Of a stretch of 64,000 nucleotides of DNA, positions 1 through 15,600 are shown piece after piece. The stretch is from NCBI RefSeq assembly GCF_029227915.1, contig NC_079876.1, positions 20,770,001-20,834,000 on the forward strand, in the 5' to 3' direction. Position 1 is the first letter of the stretch. Each line of letters begins with the position of its first letter. The stretch comes from Hydractinia symbiolongicarpus. Lineage: Eukaryota; Cnidaria; Hydrozoa; Anthoathecata; Hydractiniidae. A program made the position numbers and the translations under genes. The notes beneath the pieces are model-generated. The model had not been told where the DNA came from. It saw only the letters and a list, made by a program, of their open reading frames with translations, and did not search any database.

Positions 1-1970
1 CTCTGAATGCTGTCATATGGCCTTTTGCCGCCCAATATAGGCCTTACATGTAAAACACGTCTTCCATGCGTTAGAGCAGGTTACCATTGGTTTATTCCTT
101 CCACTCTCAATGGACTACTACGTGCTAAGTCACTTTCCAATGTGTCATAGCATTGTAACACCGTCAACTACGTGCGCAGACCTCTAATGGTTGTTTTACG
201 GCTTTTTGCAGCGTAATAAAGGTCTTACACGTGAAACACGTGATTCCATGTGCTAGCGAACGTTACCATGGGTCTAGTCCTTCCACTCTCAATGGACTAC
301 GACGTCTCAAGTCGTTTCTCACCGACCATGGCCTTACAACACTGTCAACTACGTGTACAGGCCTCTAACGGCTGTTTTATGGCCTTTTGACACCTAAAAA
401 AGGTCTTACACGTGAATCACGTACTTCCACGTGCGCCCGCACGTTAGCATGGGTCTAGTCCTTCCACTCTCAATGGTCTACGACGTCCCAAGTCGTTTTC
501 CACCGAGCCATGGCCTTACAACACTGTCAACTACATGTACATGCCTCTAAAGGCTGTTATATGGCCTTTTGACGGCTGTAAAAGGTCTTACATGTAAATC
601 ACGTAGTTCGACGTGCCTGCGCAGGTTACCATCGGTCTATTCATTCCACTCTCAATGGACTACGACGTCCCAAGTCGTTTTCCATCGAGCCATGGCCTTA
701 CAACACCGTCAACTACGGGTACAGACAACTAATGGCTGTTTTATGGCCTTTTTCAGCGTTATAAAGGTCTTACACGTAAAACACGTGCTTCCATGTGCCA
801 GCGAACGTTACCATTGGTCTAGTCCTTCCACTCTCAATGGAATACGACGTCCCAAGTCGTTTTCCATCGAGCCATGGCCTTACAACACTGTCAACTACGT
901 GTACATGCCTCAAAAGGCTGTTATATGGCCTTTTGACGGCTGTAAAAGGTCTTACATGTAAATCACGTAGTTCGACGTGCCTGCGCAGGTTACCATCGGT
1001 CTATTCCTTCCACTCTCAATGGACTTTGACGTCCCAAGTCGTACTCCATCGAGCCATGACTTTACAACACTGTCAACTACGTGTAGAGGCCTCTAAATGC
1101 TGTTATAGGGCCTTTTGCAGCCTAATAAAAGCCTTACACGTAAAACACGTGTATCCATTTTCTAGCGCTGGTTACAATCGTTCTATTCCTTCCACTCTCA
1201 ATAGACTACAACATCCCAAGCAGTACTCCATCGAGCCATGGCTTTACAACACCGTCAACTACGTGCATATGGATCTAAAAACTGTTATATGGCCTTTTGC
1301 CGCCCAATAAAGGCCTTACACGTAGAACACGTGCTTCCATGCGTTAGCGCAGCTTACCATCGGTCTATTCCTTCCACACTCAATGGACTACGATGTCCCA
1401 AGTCGTTTCTCACCGAGCCATGGTCCAACAACACTGTGAACTACATGTACAGGCCTCTGAATGCTGTCATATGGCCTTTTGCCGCCCAATATAGGCCTTA
1501 CATGTAAAACACGTCTTCCATGCGTTAGAGCAGGTTACCATTGGTTTATTCCTTCCACTCTCAATGGACTACTACGTGCTAAGTCACTTTCCAATGTGTC
1601 ATAGCATTGTAACACCGTCAACTACGTGCGCAGACCTCTAATGGTTGTTTTACGGCTTTTTGCAGCGTAATAAAGGTCTTACACGTGAAACACGTGATTC
1701 CATGTGCTAGCGAACGTTACCATGGGTCTAGTCCTTCCACTCTCAATGGACTACGACGTCTCAAGTCGTTTCTCACCGACCATGGCCTTACAACACTGTC
1801 AACTACGTGTACAGGCCTCTAACGGCTGTTTTATGGCCTTTTGACACCTAAAAAAGGTCTTACACGTGAATCACGTACTTCCACGTGCGCCCGCACGTTA
1901 GCATGGGTCTAGTCCTTCCACTCTCAATGGTCTACGACGTCCCAAGTCGTTTTCCACCGAGCCATGGCCT
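1..1970. repeat. Satellite block duplicated at 1,454 bp offset
   Basis: The first roughly 510 bases of the window recur almost unchanged from 1,455 onward. This includes rare variants such as ATATAGGCCTTACATG and the TACTACGTGCTAAGTCAC box. The offset of 1,454 bp is eight monomers. It shows that the 5' part of the array belongs to an older higher-order repeat that continues beyond the left edge. Confidence 0.8.
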
Positions 1971-4145
1971 TACAACACTGTCAACTACGTGCATATGGAT
2001 CTAAAAACTGTTTTATGGCCTTTTGTCGCCCAATAAAGGCCTTTCACGTAGAACACGTGCTTCCATGCGTGAGCGCAGCTTACCATCGGTCTATTCCTTC
2101 CACACTCAATGGACTACGATGTCCCAAGTCGTTTCTCACCGAGCCATGGCCTTACAACACTGTCAACTACGGGTACAGACATCTAATGGCTGTTTTATGG
2201 CCTTTTTCAGCGTTATAAAGGTCTTACACGTAAAACACGTGCTTCCATGTGCCAGCGAACGTTACCATTGGTCTAGTCCTTCCACTCTCAATGGACTGCG
2301 ACGTCCCAAGTTGTTTTCCATCGAGCCATGGCCTTACAACACTGTCAACTACGTGTACATGCCTCAAAAGGCTGTTATATGGCCTTTTGACGGCTGTAAA
2401 AGGTCTTACATGTAAATCACGTAGTTCGACGTGCCTGCGCAGGTTACCATCGGTCTATTCCTTCCACTCTCAATGGACTTCGACGTCTTAAGTCGTACCC
2501 CATCGAGCCATGACTTTACAACACTGTCAACTACGTGTAGAGGCCTCTAAATGCTGTTATAGGGCCTTTTGCAGCCTAATAAAAGCCTTACACGTAAAAC
2601 ACGTGTATCCATTTTCTGGCGCAGGTTACAATCGTTCTATTCCTTCAGCTCGCAACGGACTTCGACGTCCCATGCAGTACTTCATCGAGCCATGGCTTTA
2701 CAACACCGTCAACTACGTGCATATGGATCTAAAAACTGTTTTATGGCCTTTTGCAGCGTAATAAAGGTCTTACACGTAAAACACGTGGTTCCATGTGCTA
2801 GCGAACGTTACCATGGGTCTAGTCCTTCCACTCTCAATGGACTACGACGTCTCAAGTCGTTTCTCACCGACCATGGCCTTACAACACTGTCAACTACGTG
2901 TACAGGCCTCTAACGGCTGTTTTATGGCCTTTTGACTCCTAAAAAAGGTCTTACACGTGAATCACGTACTTCCACGTGCGCCCGCACGTTAGCATGGGTC
3001 TAGTCCTTCCACTCTCAATGGTCTACGACGTCCCAAGTCGTTTTCCACCGAGCCATGGCCTTACAACACTGTCAACTACGTGCATATGGATCTAAAAACT
3101 GTTTTATGGCCTTTTGTCGCCCAATAAAGGCCTTTCACGTAGAACACGTGCTTCCATGCGTGAGCGCAGCTTACCATCGGTCTATTCCTTCCACACTCAA
3201 TGGACTACGATGTCCCAAGTCGTTTCTCACCGAGCCATGGCCTTACAACACTGTCAACTACGGGTACAGACATCTAATGGCTGTTTTATGGCCTTTTTCA
3301 GCGTTATAAAGGTCTTACACGTAAAACACGTGCTTCCATGTGCCAGCGAACGTTACCATTGGTCTAGTCCTTCCACTCTCAATGGACTGCGACGTCCCAA
3401 GTCGTTTTCCATCGAGCCATGGCCTTACAACACTGTCAACTACGTGTACATGCCTCAAAAGGCTGTTATATGGCCTTTTAACGGCTGTAAAAGGTCTTAC
3501 ATGTAAATCACGTAGTTCGACGTGCCTGCGCAGGTTACCATCGGTCTATTCCTTCCACTCTCAATGGACTTCGACGTCTTAAGTCGTACTCCATCGAGCC
3601 ATGACTTTACAACACTGTCAACTACGGGTAGAGGCTTCTAAATGCTGTTATAGGGCCTTTTGCAGCCTAATAAATGCCTTACACGTAAAACACGTTCTTC
3701 CAGGTGCCAGCGAACGCTACCATGGGTCTAGTCCTTCCACTCTCAATGGACTACGACGTCCCAAGTCGTTTTCCATCGAGCCATTGCCTTACAACACTGT
3801 CAACTACGTGTACGTGCCTCTAAAGGCTGTTTTATGGCCTTTTGACGGCTGTAAAAGGTCTTACATGTAAATCACGTAGTTCGACGTGCCTACGCAGGTT
3901 ACCATCGGTCTATTCCTTCCACTCTCAATGGACTTCGACGTCCCAAGTCGTACTCCATCGAGCCATGACATTACAACACTGTCAACTACGTGTAGAGGCC
4001 TCTAAATGCTGTTATATGGCCTTTTGCAGCCTAATAAAAGCCTTACACGTAAAACACGCGTATCCATTTTCTAGCGCAGGTTACAATCGTTCTATTCCTT
4101 CAGCTCGCAACGGACTTCGACGTCCCATGCAGTACTTCATCGAGC
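1964..4145. repeat. Six-monomer higher-order repeat, two copies (1,091 bp)
   Basis: Blocks starting at about 1,964 and 3,055 match monomer by monomer with an offset of 1,091 bp (six monomers). They share the same private variants, including CATATGGATCTAAAAACTG followed by a TTTCACGTAGAACACGTG box. Differences are scattered single bases. The copies diverge near the end, where the second copy changes to a different monomer type around 3,660. Confidence 0.8.
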
Positions 4146-6504
4146 CATGGCTTTACAACACCGTCAACTACGTGCATATGGATCTAAAAACTGTTTTATG
4201 GCCTTTTTCAGCGTTATAAAGGTCTTACACGTGAAACACGTGACTCCATGTGCTAGCGAACGTCACCATGGGTCTATTCCTTCCACTCTCAATGGACTAC
4301 GACGTCCCCCATGTCGTTCTCCATCGAGCCATGGCCTTACAACACTGTCAACTACGTGTACAGGCCTCTGAATCCTGTCATATGGCCTTTTGCCGCCCAA
4401 TAAAGGCCTTACACGTAAAACACGTGCTTCCATGCGTTAGAGCAGGCTACCATTGGTTTATTCCTTCCACTCTCAATGGACTACTACGTGCTAAGTCACT
4501 TTCCAATGTGTCATAGCTTTGCAACACCGTCAACTACGTGCGCAGACCTCTAATGGCTGTTTTATGGCCTTTTGCAGCGTAATAAAGGTCTTACACGTAA
4601 AACACGTGGTTCCATGTGCTAGCAAACGTTACCATGGGTCTAGTCCTTCCACTCTCAATGGACTAGGATATCCCAAGTCGTTTCTCACCGAGCCATGGTC
4701 CAACAACACTGTGAACTGCGTGTACAGGCCTCTAAATGCTGTTATATGGAATTTTGCCGCCCAATAAAGGCATTATACATTAAACACGTGGTTCCATGAG
4801 TTAGCACAGATAACCATTGGCCTATCCCTTCCACACTTAATGGACTACGGCGTGCCAAGTCATTTTCTAATCCGTCATAGCTTTGCAACACCGTCAACTA
4901 CGTGCACAGACCTCTAATGGCTGTTTATGGCCTTTGACAGCGTAATAAAGGTCTTACACGTGAAACACGTGGTTCCATGTGCTAGCGAACGTTACCATGG
5001 GTCCAGTCCCTCAACTCTCAATGGACTACGACGTCCTAAGTCTTTCTACATCGAGCCGTGGCCTTACAACACTGTCCACTACCTTTAAAGGCCTCTAATT
5101 GCTGTTATATCGCCTTTTGCCGCCCAATAAAGGCCTTACACGTAGAACACGTTCTTCCATGCGCTAGCGCAGGTTACTATCGGTCTATTCCATCCACACG
5201 CAATGGTCTACGACGTCCCAAGTCGTTTTTTCATTGCGTCATAGCCTTACAATACCGTCAACTGCGTTCACAGGCGTCTAAAAGCTGTTACATGGCCTTT
5301 TGCCGCCCAATAAAGGCCTTACACGTAAAACACGTGCTTCCATGCCTTAGAGCAGGTTACCATCGGTCTATACCTTCCACTCTCAATGGTCTACGACGCC
5401 CTAAGTCGTTTTCCATTGCGCCATGACCATACAATACTGCCAACTGCTTGTACAGGCCTCTAACGGCTGTTTTATGGCCTTTTGACTCCTAAAAAAGGTC
5501 TTACACGTGAATCACGTACTTCCACGTGCCCCCGCACGTTAGCATGGGTCTAGTCCTTCCACTCTCAATGGTCTACGACGTCCCAAGTCGTTTTCCATCG
5601 AGCCATGGCCTTACAACACCGTCAACTACGTGTACAGACCTCTAATGGCTGTTTTATGGCCTTTTTCAGCGTTATAAAGGTCTTACACGTAAAACACGTT
5701 CTTCCAGGTGCCAGCGAACGCTACCATGGGTCTAGTCCTTCCACTCTCAATGGACTACGACGTCCCAAGTCGTTTTCCATCGAGCCATTGCCTTACAACA
5801 CTGTCAACTACGTGTACGTGCCTCTAAAGGCTGTTTTAAGGCCTTTTGACGGCTGTAAAAGGTCTTACATGTAAATCACGTAGTTCGACGTGCCTACGCA
5901 GGTTACCATCGGTCTATTCCTTCCTCTCTCAATGGACTTCGACGTCCCAAGTCGTTTTCCATCGAGCCATGTCATTACAACACTGTCAACTACGTGTAGA
6001 GGCCTGTAAATGCTGTTATATGGCCTTTTGCAGCCTAATAAAAGCCTTACACGTAAAACACGTGTATCCATTTTCTAGCGCTGGTTACAATCGTTCTATT
6101 CCTTCCACTCTCAATGGACTACGACATCCCAAGCAGTACTCCATCGAGCCATGGCTTTACAACACTGTCAACTACGTGCATATGGATCTAAAAACTGTTT
6201 TATGGCTTTTTGCCGCCCAATAAATGCCTTTCACGTAGAACACGTGCTTCCATGCGTAAGCGCTGCTTACCATCGGTCTATTCCTTCCTCTCTCAATGGA
6301 CTTCGACGTCCCAAGTCGTTTTCCATCGAGCCATGTCATTACAACACTGTCAACTACGTGTAGAGGCCTGTAAATGCTGTTATATGGCCTTTTGCAGCCT
6401 AATAAAAGCCTTACACGTAAAACACGTGTATCCATTTTCTAGCGCTGGTTACAATCGTTCTATTCCTTCCACTCTCAATGGACTACGACATCCCAAGCAG
6501 TACT

Positions 6505-9500
6505 CCATCGAGCCATGGCCTTACAACACCGTCAACTACGTGCGCAGACCTCTAAAGGCTGTTTTATGGCTTTTTGCAGCGTAATAAAGGTCTTACACGT
6601 AAAACACGAGATTCCATGTGCTAGCGAACGTTACCATGGGTCTAGTCCTTCTACTCTCAATGGACTACCACGTCTCAAGTCGTTTTCCATCGAGCCATGG
6701 CCTTTCAACACTGTCAACTACGTGTACATGCCTCTAAAGGCTGTTATATGGCCTTTTGACGGCTGTAAAAGGTCTTACATGTAAATCACGTAGTTCGACG
6801 TGCCTGCGCAGGTTACCATCGGTCTATTCCTTCCACTCTCAATGGACTTCAACGTCCCAAGTCGTACTCCATCGAGCCATGACATTACAACACTGTCAAC
6901 TACGTGTAGAGGCCTCTAAATGCTGTTATATGGCCTTTTGCAGCCTAATAAAAGCCTTACACGTAAAACACGTCTTCCATGCGTTAGAGCAGCTTACCAT
7001 CGGTCTATTCCTTCCACACTCAATGGACTACGATGTCCCAAGTCGTTTCTCACCGAGCCATGGCCTTACAACACCGTCAACTACGTGCGCAGACCTCTAA
7101 TGGCTGTTTTATGGCTTTTTGCAGCGTAATAAAGGTCTTACACGTAAAACACGAGATTCCATGTGCTAGCGAACGTTACCATGGGTCTAGTCCTTCTACT
7201 CTCAATGGACTACGACGTCTCAAGTCGTTTTCCATCGAGCCATGGCCTTTCAACACTGTCAACTACGTGTACATGCCTCTAAAGGCTGTTATATGGCCTT
7301 TTGACGGCTGTAAAAGGTCTTACATGTAAATCACGTAGTTCGACGTGCCTGCGCAGGTTACCATCGGTCTATTCCTTCCATTCTCAATGGACTTCAACGT
7401 CCCAAGTCGTACTCCATCGAGCCATGACATTACAACACTGTCAACTACGTGTAGAGGCCTCTAAATGCTGTTATATGGCCTTTTGCAGCCTAATAAAAGC
7501 CTTACACGTAAAACACGTGTATCCATTTTCTAGCGCTGGTTACAATCGTTCTATTCCTTCCACTCGCAATGGACTACGACATCCCAAACAGTACTCCATC
7601 GAGCCATGGCTTTACAACACTGTCAACTACGTGCATATGGATCTAAAAACTATTTTATGGCCTTTTGGCGCCCAATAAAGGCCTTTCACGTAGAACACGT
7701 GCTTCCATGCGTTAGCGCAGCTTACCATCGGTCTATTCCTTCCACACTCAATGGACTACGATGTCCCAAGTGGTTTCTCACCGAGCCATGGCCTTACAAC
7801 ACTGTCAACTACGTGTAAAGGCCTCTAAATGCTGTTATATGGCTTTTTGCAGCCTAATAAAAGCCTTACACGTAAAACACGTGTATCCATTTTCTAGCGC
7901 AGGTTACAATCGTTCTATTCCTTCCACTCTCAATGGACTACGACGTTCCAAGTCGTTTTCCATCGAGCCATGGCCTTACAACACTGTCAACTACGTGTAA
8001 AGGCCTCTAAATGCTGTTATATGGCTTTTTGCAGCCTAATAAAAGCCTTACACGTAAAACACGTGTATCCATTTTCTAGCGCAGGTTACCATCGGTCTAG
8101 TCCTTACACTCTTAGTGGTCTACGTCGTCCAAAGTCGTTTTTCAATGCGCCATAGACTTACAACACCGTCAACTACGAGTACAGGTCTCTAAATGCTGGT
8201 ATATGGGCTTTTGTCGACCAATAAAGGCCTTGCACGTAAAACATGTGCTCCCATGCGTCTGCGCAGGTTACCGTCGGTCAATTACTTCCACACTTATAGT
8301 CTACGTTGTCCAAAGTAGTTTTGCATTGCGCCATAGACTTACAACACCGTCAACTACCTGTACACGCCTCTAAAGACCGTTATATGGCCTTTTGACGCCT
8401 AAAAAAGGTCTTACACGTAAATCAAGTTGTTGCACGTGCCTGCGCAGGTTACCATCGGTCTATTCCTTCCACACTCATTGGACTACGACGTCCCAAATCG
8501 TTTTTCAATGCGCCATAGACATACAACACCGTCAACAACGTGTACAGGCCTCTAAAGGCTGTTATATGGCCTTTTGATGCCTAGTAAAAGTCTTACAGGT
8601 GAATCACATAGTTCCAAGTGCCCGCGCACGTTACGATGGGTGTAGTCCTTCCACTCTAAATGTACTACGACGTCCCAATTCGTTTTCCATCGAGCCATGA
8701 CGTTAGAACACTATCAACTACGTGTACAGACCTCTAAATGCTGCTTTATGGCCTTTTGCCACCCAATAAAGTCCTTGCACGTAAAACACGTGCTTCCACG
8801 CGTTAGCGCAGGTTAACATCGGTCTATTGCTCCCACACTCAATGGACTAGAACGTCCCAAGTTCTTTTTCATTGCGCTAAAGCCTTACAAAACCGTCAAT
8901 TACGAGTACAGGCCTCTAAAGGCTGTTATATAGCCTTTTGCGGTTATATGGCCTTTTGATGCCTAGTAAAAGTCTTACAGGTGAATCACATAGTTTCAAG
9001 TCCCCGCGCACGTTACGATGGGTGTAGTCCTTCCACTCTCAATGTACTACGACGTCCCAATTCGTTTTCCATCGAGCCATGACGTTAGAACACTATCAAC
9101 TACGTGTACAGACCTCTAAATGCTGCTTTATGGCCTTTTGCCACCCAATAAAGTCCTTGCACGTAAAACACGTGCTTCCACGCGTTAGCGCAGGTTAACA
9201 TCGGTCTATTGCTCCCACACTCAATGGACTAGAACGTCCCAAGTCCTTTTTCATTGCGCTATAGCCTTACAAAACCGTCAATTACGAGTACAGGCCTCTA
9301 AAGGCTGTTATATAGCCTTTTGCGGCCTAATAAAGGCCTTACACGTAAAACACGTGCTTTCATGCGTTAGCGCATGATACCATCGGTCTATTCCTTCCAC
9401 ACTCATTGGACTACGACCTCCCAAATCGTTTTTCAATGCGCCATAGACTTACAACACCGTCAACAACGTGTACAGGCCTCTAAAGGCTGTTATATAGCCT

Positions 9501-12500
9501 TTTGCAGCCTAATAAAAGCCTTACACGTAAAACACGTCTTCCATGCGTTAGAGCAGCTTACCATCGGTCTATTCCTTCCACACTCAATGGACTACGATGT
9601 CCCAAGTCGTTTCTCACCGAGCCATGGCCTTACAACACCGTCAACTACGTGCGCAGACCTCTAAAGGCTGTTTTGTGGCTTTTTGCAGCGTAATAAAGGT
9701 CTTACACGTAAAACACGAGATTCCATGTGCTAGCGAACGTTACCATGGGTCTAGTCCTTCTACTCTCAATGGACTACCACGTCTCAAGTCGTTTTCCATC
9801 GAGCCATGGCCTTTCAACACTGTCAACTACGTGTACATGCCTCTAAAGGCTGTTATATGGCCTTTTGACGGCTGTAAAAGGTCTTACATGTAAATCACGT
9901 AGTTCGACGTGCCTGCGCAGGTTACCATCGGTCTATTCCTTCCACTCTCAATGGACTTCAACGTCCCAAGTCGTACTCCATCGAGCCATGACATTACAAC
10001 ACTGTCAACTACGTGTAGAGGCCTCTAAATGCTGTTATATGGCCTTTTGCAGCCTAATAAAAGCCTTACACGTAAAACACGTCTTCCATGCGTTAGAGCA
10101 GCTTACCATCGGTCTATTCCTTCCACACTCAATGGACTACGATGTCCCAAGTCGTTTCTCACCGAGCCATGGCCTTACAACACCGTCAACTACGTGCGCA
10201 GACCTCTAATGGCTGTTTTATGGCTTTTTGCAGCGTAATAAAGGTCTTACACGTAAAACACGAGATTCCATGTGCTAGCGAACGTTACCATGGGTCTAGT
10301 CCTTCTACTCTCAATGGACTACGACGTCTCAAGTCGTTTTCCATCGAGCCATGGCCTTTCAACACTGTCAACTACGTGTACATGCCTCTAAAGGCTGTTA
10401 TATGGCCTTTTGACGGCTGTAAAAGGTCTTACATGTAAATCACGTAGTTCGACGTGCCTGCGCAGTTTACCATCGGTCTATTCCTTCCACTCTCAATGGA
10501 CTTCAAGGTCCCAAGTCGTACTCCATCGAGCCATGACATTACAACACTGTCAACTACGTGTAGAGGCCTCTAAATGCTGTTATATGGCCTTTTGCAGCCT
10601 AATAAAAGCCTTACACGTAAAACACGTGTATCCATTTTCTAGCGCTGGTTACAATCGTTCTATTCCTTCCACTCGCAATGGACTACGACATCCCAAACAG
10701 TACTCCATCGAGCCATGGCTTTACAACACTGTCAACTACGTGCATATGGATCTAAAAACTATTTTATGGCCTTTTGGCGCCCAATAAAGGCCTTTCACGT
10801 AGAACACGTGCTTCCATGCGTTAGCGCAGCTTACCATCGGTCTATTCCTTCCACACTCAATGGACTACGATGTCCCAAGTGGTTTCTCACCGAGCCATGG
10901 CCTTACAACACTGTCAACTACGTGTAAAGGCCTCTAAATGCTGTTATATGGCTTTTTGCAGCCTAATAAAAGCCTTACACGTAAAACACGTGTATCCATT
11001 TTCTAGCGCAGGTTACAATCGTTCTATTCCTTCCACTCTCAATGGACTACGACGTTCCAAGTCGTTTTCCATCGAGCCATGGCCTTACAACACTGTCAAC
11101 TACGTGTAAAGGCCTCTAAATGCTGTTATATGGCTTTTTGCAGCCTAATAAAAGCCTTACACGTAAAACACGTGTATCCATTTTCTAGCGCAGGTTACCA
11201 TCGGTCTAGTCCTTACACTCTTAGTGGTCTACGTCGTCCAAAGTCGTTTTTCAATGCGCCATAGACTTACAACACCGTCAACTACGAGTACAGGTCTCTA
11301 AATGCTGGTATATGGGCTTTTGTCGACCAATAAAGGCCTTGCACGTAAAACATGTGCTCCCATGCGTCTGCGCAGGTTACCGTCGGTCAATTACTTCCAC
11401 ACTTATAGTCTACGTTGTCCAAAGTAGTTTTGCATTGCGCCATAGACTTACAACACCGTCAACTACCTGTACACGCCTCTAAAGACCGTTATATGGCCTT
11501 TTGACGCCTAAAAAAGGTCTTACACGTAAATCAAGTTGTTGCACGTGCCTGCGCAGGTTACCATCGGTCTATTCCTTCCACACTCATTGGACTACGACGT
11601 CCCAAATCGTTTTTCAATGCGCCATAGACATACAACACCGTCAACAACGTGTACAGGCCTCTAAAGGCTGTTATATGGCCTTTTGATGCCTAGTAAAAGT
11701 CTTACAGGTGAATCACATAGTTCCAAGTGCCCGCGCACGTTACGATGGGTGTAGTCCTTCCACTCTAAATGTACTACGACGTCCCAATTCGTTTTCCATC
11801 GAGCCATGACGTTAGAACACTATCAACTACGTGTACAGACCTCTAAATGCTGCTTTATGGCCTTTTGCCACCCAATAAAGTCCTTGCACGTAAAACACGT
11901 GCTTCCACGCGTTAGCGCAGGTTAACATCGGTCTATTGCTCCCACACTCAATGGACTAGAACGTCCCAAGTTCTTTTTCATTGCGCTAAAGCCTTACAAA
12001 ACCGTCAATTACGAGTACAGGCCTCTAAAGGCTGTTATATAGCCTTTTGCGGTTATATGGCCTTTTGATGCCTAGTAAAAGTCTTACAGGTGAATCACAT
12101 AGTTTCAAGTCCCCGCGCACGTTACGATGGGTGTAGTCCTTCCACTCTCAATGTACTACGACGTCCCAATTCGTTTTCCATCGAGCCATGACGTTAGAAC
12201 ACTATCAACTACGTGTACAGACCTCTAAATGCTGCTTTATGGCCTTTTGCCACCCAATAAAGTCCTTGCACGTAAAACACGTGCTTCCACGCGTTAGCGC
12301 AGGTTAACATCGGTCTATTGCTCCCACACTCAATGGACTAGAACGTCCCAAGTCCTTTTTCATTGCGCTATAGCCTTACAAAACCGTCAATTACGAGTAC
12401 AGGCCTCTAAAGGCTGTTATATAGCCTTTTGCGGCCTAATAAAGGCCTTACACGTAAAACACGTGCTTTCATGCGTTAGCGCATGATACCATCGGTCTAT

Positions 12501-12600
12501 TCCTTCCACACTCATTGGACTACGACCTCCCAAATCGTTTTTCAATGCGCCATAGACTTACAACACCGTCAACAACGTGTACAGGCCTCTAAAGGCTGTT
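6505..12600. repeat. About 3.0-kb satellite segment duplicated at 3,109 bp offset
   Basis: Bases about 6,505-9,490 recur at about 9,614-12,600 with an offset of 3,109 bp (17 monomers) and very few differences; one is a G to T at about 10,466. A private breakpoint, where a monomer jumps from TATAGCCTTTTGCGG directly into TTATATGGCC, lies at 8,941 and again at 12,050. The shared junction shows that the whole block was copied as a unit and did not arise by gradual homogenisation. Confidence 0.85.
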
Positions 12601-15600
12601 ATAAAGCCTTTTGCGGCCTAATAAAGGCCTTGCACGTAAAACACGTGCTTTAATGCGTTCGCACGTTACGATGGGTCCAGTCCTTCCACGCTCTTTTACT
12701 ACGACGTCACAATTCGTTCTCCATCGAGCCATGACTTTAGAACACTGTCAACTACGTGTACAGACCTCTAATGGCTGTTTTATGGCTTTTTGCAGCGTAA
12801 TAAAGGCTTTACACGTAGAACACGTGCTTCCATGCGTTAGCGCATCTTACAATCGGTCTATTGCTTCCACACTCAATGGACTACGATGTCCCAAGTCGTT
12901 TCTCACCGAGCCATGGTCCAACAACACTGTGAACTACATGTACAGGCCTCTGAATGCTGTCATATGGCCTTTTGCCGCCCAATATAGGCCTTACACGTAA
13001 AACACGTCTTCCATGCGTTAGAGCAGGTTACCATTGGTTTATTCCTTCCACTCTCAATGGACTACTACGTGCTAAGTCACTTTCCAATGTTTCATAGCTT
13101 TGCAACACCGTCAACTACGTGCGCAGACCTCTAATGGCTGTTTTATGGCTTTTTGCAGCGTAATAAAGGTCTTACACGTAAAACACGAGATTCCATGTGC
13201 TAGCGAACGTTACCATGGGTCTAGTCCTTCTACTCTCAATGGACTACGACGTCTCAAGTCGTTTTCCATCGAGCCATGGCCTTACAACACTGTCAACTGC
13301 GTGCACAGGCCTCTAAAGGCTGTTATATGGCCTTTTGATGCCTAGTAAAGGTCTTACAGGTGAATCACATAGTTCCAAGTGCCCGCGCACGTTACGATGG
13401 GTGTAGTCCTTTCACTCTCAATGTACTACGACGTCCCAATTCGTTTTCCATCGAGCCATGACGTTAGAACACTATCAGCTACGTGTACAGACCTCTAAAT
13501 GCTGCTTTATGGCCTTTTGCCACCCAATAAAGTCCTTGCACGTAAAACACGTGCTTCCACGCGTTAGCGCATGTTAACATCGGTCTATTGCTCCCACACT
13601 CAATGGACTAGGACGTCCCAAGTCGTTTTTCATTGCGCTATAGCCTTACAAAACCGTCAACTGGCTGTACAGATCTCTAAATGCTGTTATATGAACTTTG
13701 CCCGTCCAATAAAGGCCTTATACGTTAAACACATGGTTGCATGAGTTTGCACACACAACCATCGGTCTATTCCCTCCACTCTCAATGGTCTACGTCGTCC
13801 AAAGTCTTTTTCCATCGAGCCATGCCCTTACAACACCGTCAACTACGTGTACAGGCCTCTAAAGGCTGTTATATGGCCTTTTGCGGCCTAATAAACGCCT
13901 TACACGTAAAACACGTGCTTCCATGCGTTAGCGCAGGTTACCATCGGTCTAGTCCTTACACTCTTAGTGGTCTACGTCGTCCAAAGTCGTTTTTCAATGC
14001 GCCATAGACTTACAACACCGTCAACTACGAGTACAGGTCTCTAAATGCTGGTATATGGCCTTTTGATGCCTAGTAAAAGTCTTACAGGTGAATCACATAG
14101 TTCCAAGTGCCCGCGCACGTTACGATGGGTGTAGTCCTTCCACTCTAAATGTACTACGACGTCCCAATTCGTTTTCCATCGAGCCATGACGTTAGAACAC
14201 TATCAACTACGTGTACAGACCTCTAAATGCTGCTTTATGGCCTTTTGCCACCCAATAAAGTCCTTGCACGTAAAACACGTGCTTCCACGCGTTAGCGCAG
14301 GTTAACATCGGTCTATTGCTCCCACACTCAATGGACTAGAACGTCCCAAGTTCTTTTTCATTGCGCTAAAGCCTTACAAAACCGTCAATTACGAGTACAG
14401 GCCTCTAAAGGCTGTTATATAGCCTTTTGCGGTTATATGGCCTTTTGATGCCTAGTAAAAGTCTTACAGGTGAATCACATAGTTTCAAGTCCCCGCGCAC
14501 GTTACGATGGGTGTAGTCCTTCCACTCTCAATGTACTACGACGTCCCAATTCGTTTTCCATCGAGCCATGACGTTAGAACACTATCAACTACGTGTACAG
14601 ACCTCTAAATGCTGCTTTATGGCCTTTTGCCACCCAATAAAGTCCTTGCACGTAAAACACGTGCTTCCACGCGTTAGCGCAGGTTAACATCGGTCTATTG
14701 CTCCCACACTCAATGGACTAGAACGTCCCAAGTCCTTTTTCATTGCGCTATAGCCTTACAAAACCGTCAATTACGAGTACAGGCCTCTAAAGGCTGTTAT
14801 ATAGCCTTTTGCGGCCTAATAAAGGCCTTACACGTAAAACACGTGCTTTCATGCGTTAGCGCATGATACCATCGGTCTATTCCTTCCACACTCATTGGAC
14901 TACGACCTCCCAAATCGTTTTTCAATGCGCCATAGACTTACAACACCGTCAACAACGTGTACAGGCCTCTAAAGGCTGTTATAAAGCCTTTTGCGGCCTA
15001 ATAAAGGCCTTACACGTAAAACACGTGCTTTCATGCGTTCGCACGTTACGATGGGTCCAGTCCTTCCACGCTCTTTTACTACGACGTCACAATTCGTTCT
15101 CCATCGAGCCATGACTTTAGAACACTGTCAACTACGTGTACAGACCTCTAATGGCTGTTTTATGGCTTTTTGCAGCGTAATAAAGGCTTTACACGTAGAA
15201 CACGTGCTTCCATGCGTTAGCGCATCTTACAATCGGTCTATTGCTTCCACACTCAATGGACTACGATGTCCCAAGTCGTTTCTCACCGAGCCATGGTCCA
15301 ACAACACTGTGAACTACATGTACAGGCCTCTGAATGCTGTCATATGGCCTTTTGCCGCCCAATATAGGCCTTACACGTAAAACACGTCTTCCATGCGTTA
15401 GAGCAGGTTACCATTGGTTTATTCCTTCCACTCTCAATGGACTACTACGTGCTAAGTCACTTTCCAATGTGTCATAGCTTTGCAACACCGTCAACTACGT
15501 GCGCAGACCTCTAATGGCTGTTTTATGGCTTTTTGCAGCGTAATAAAGGTCTTACACGTAAAACACGAGATTCCATGTGCTAGCGAACGTTACCATGGGT

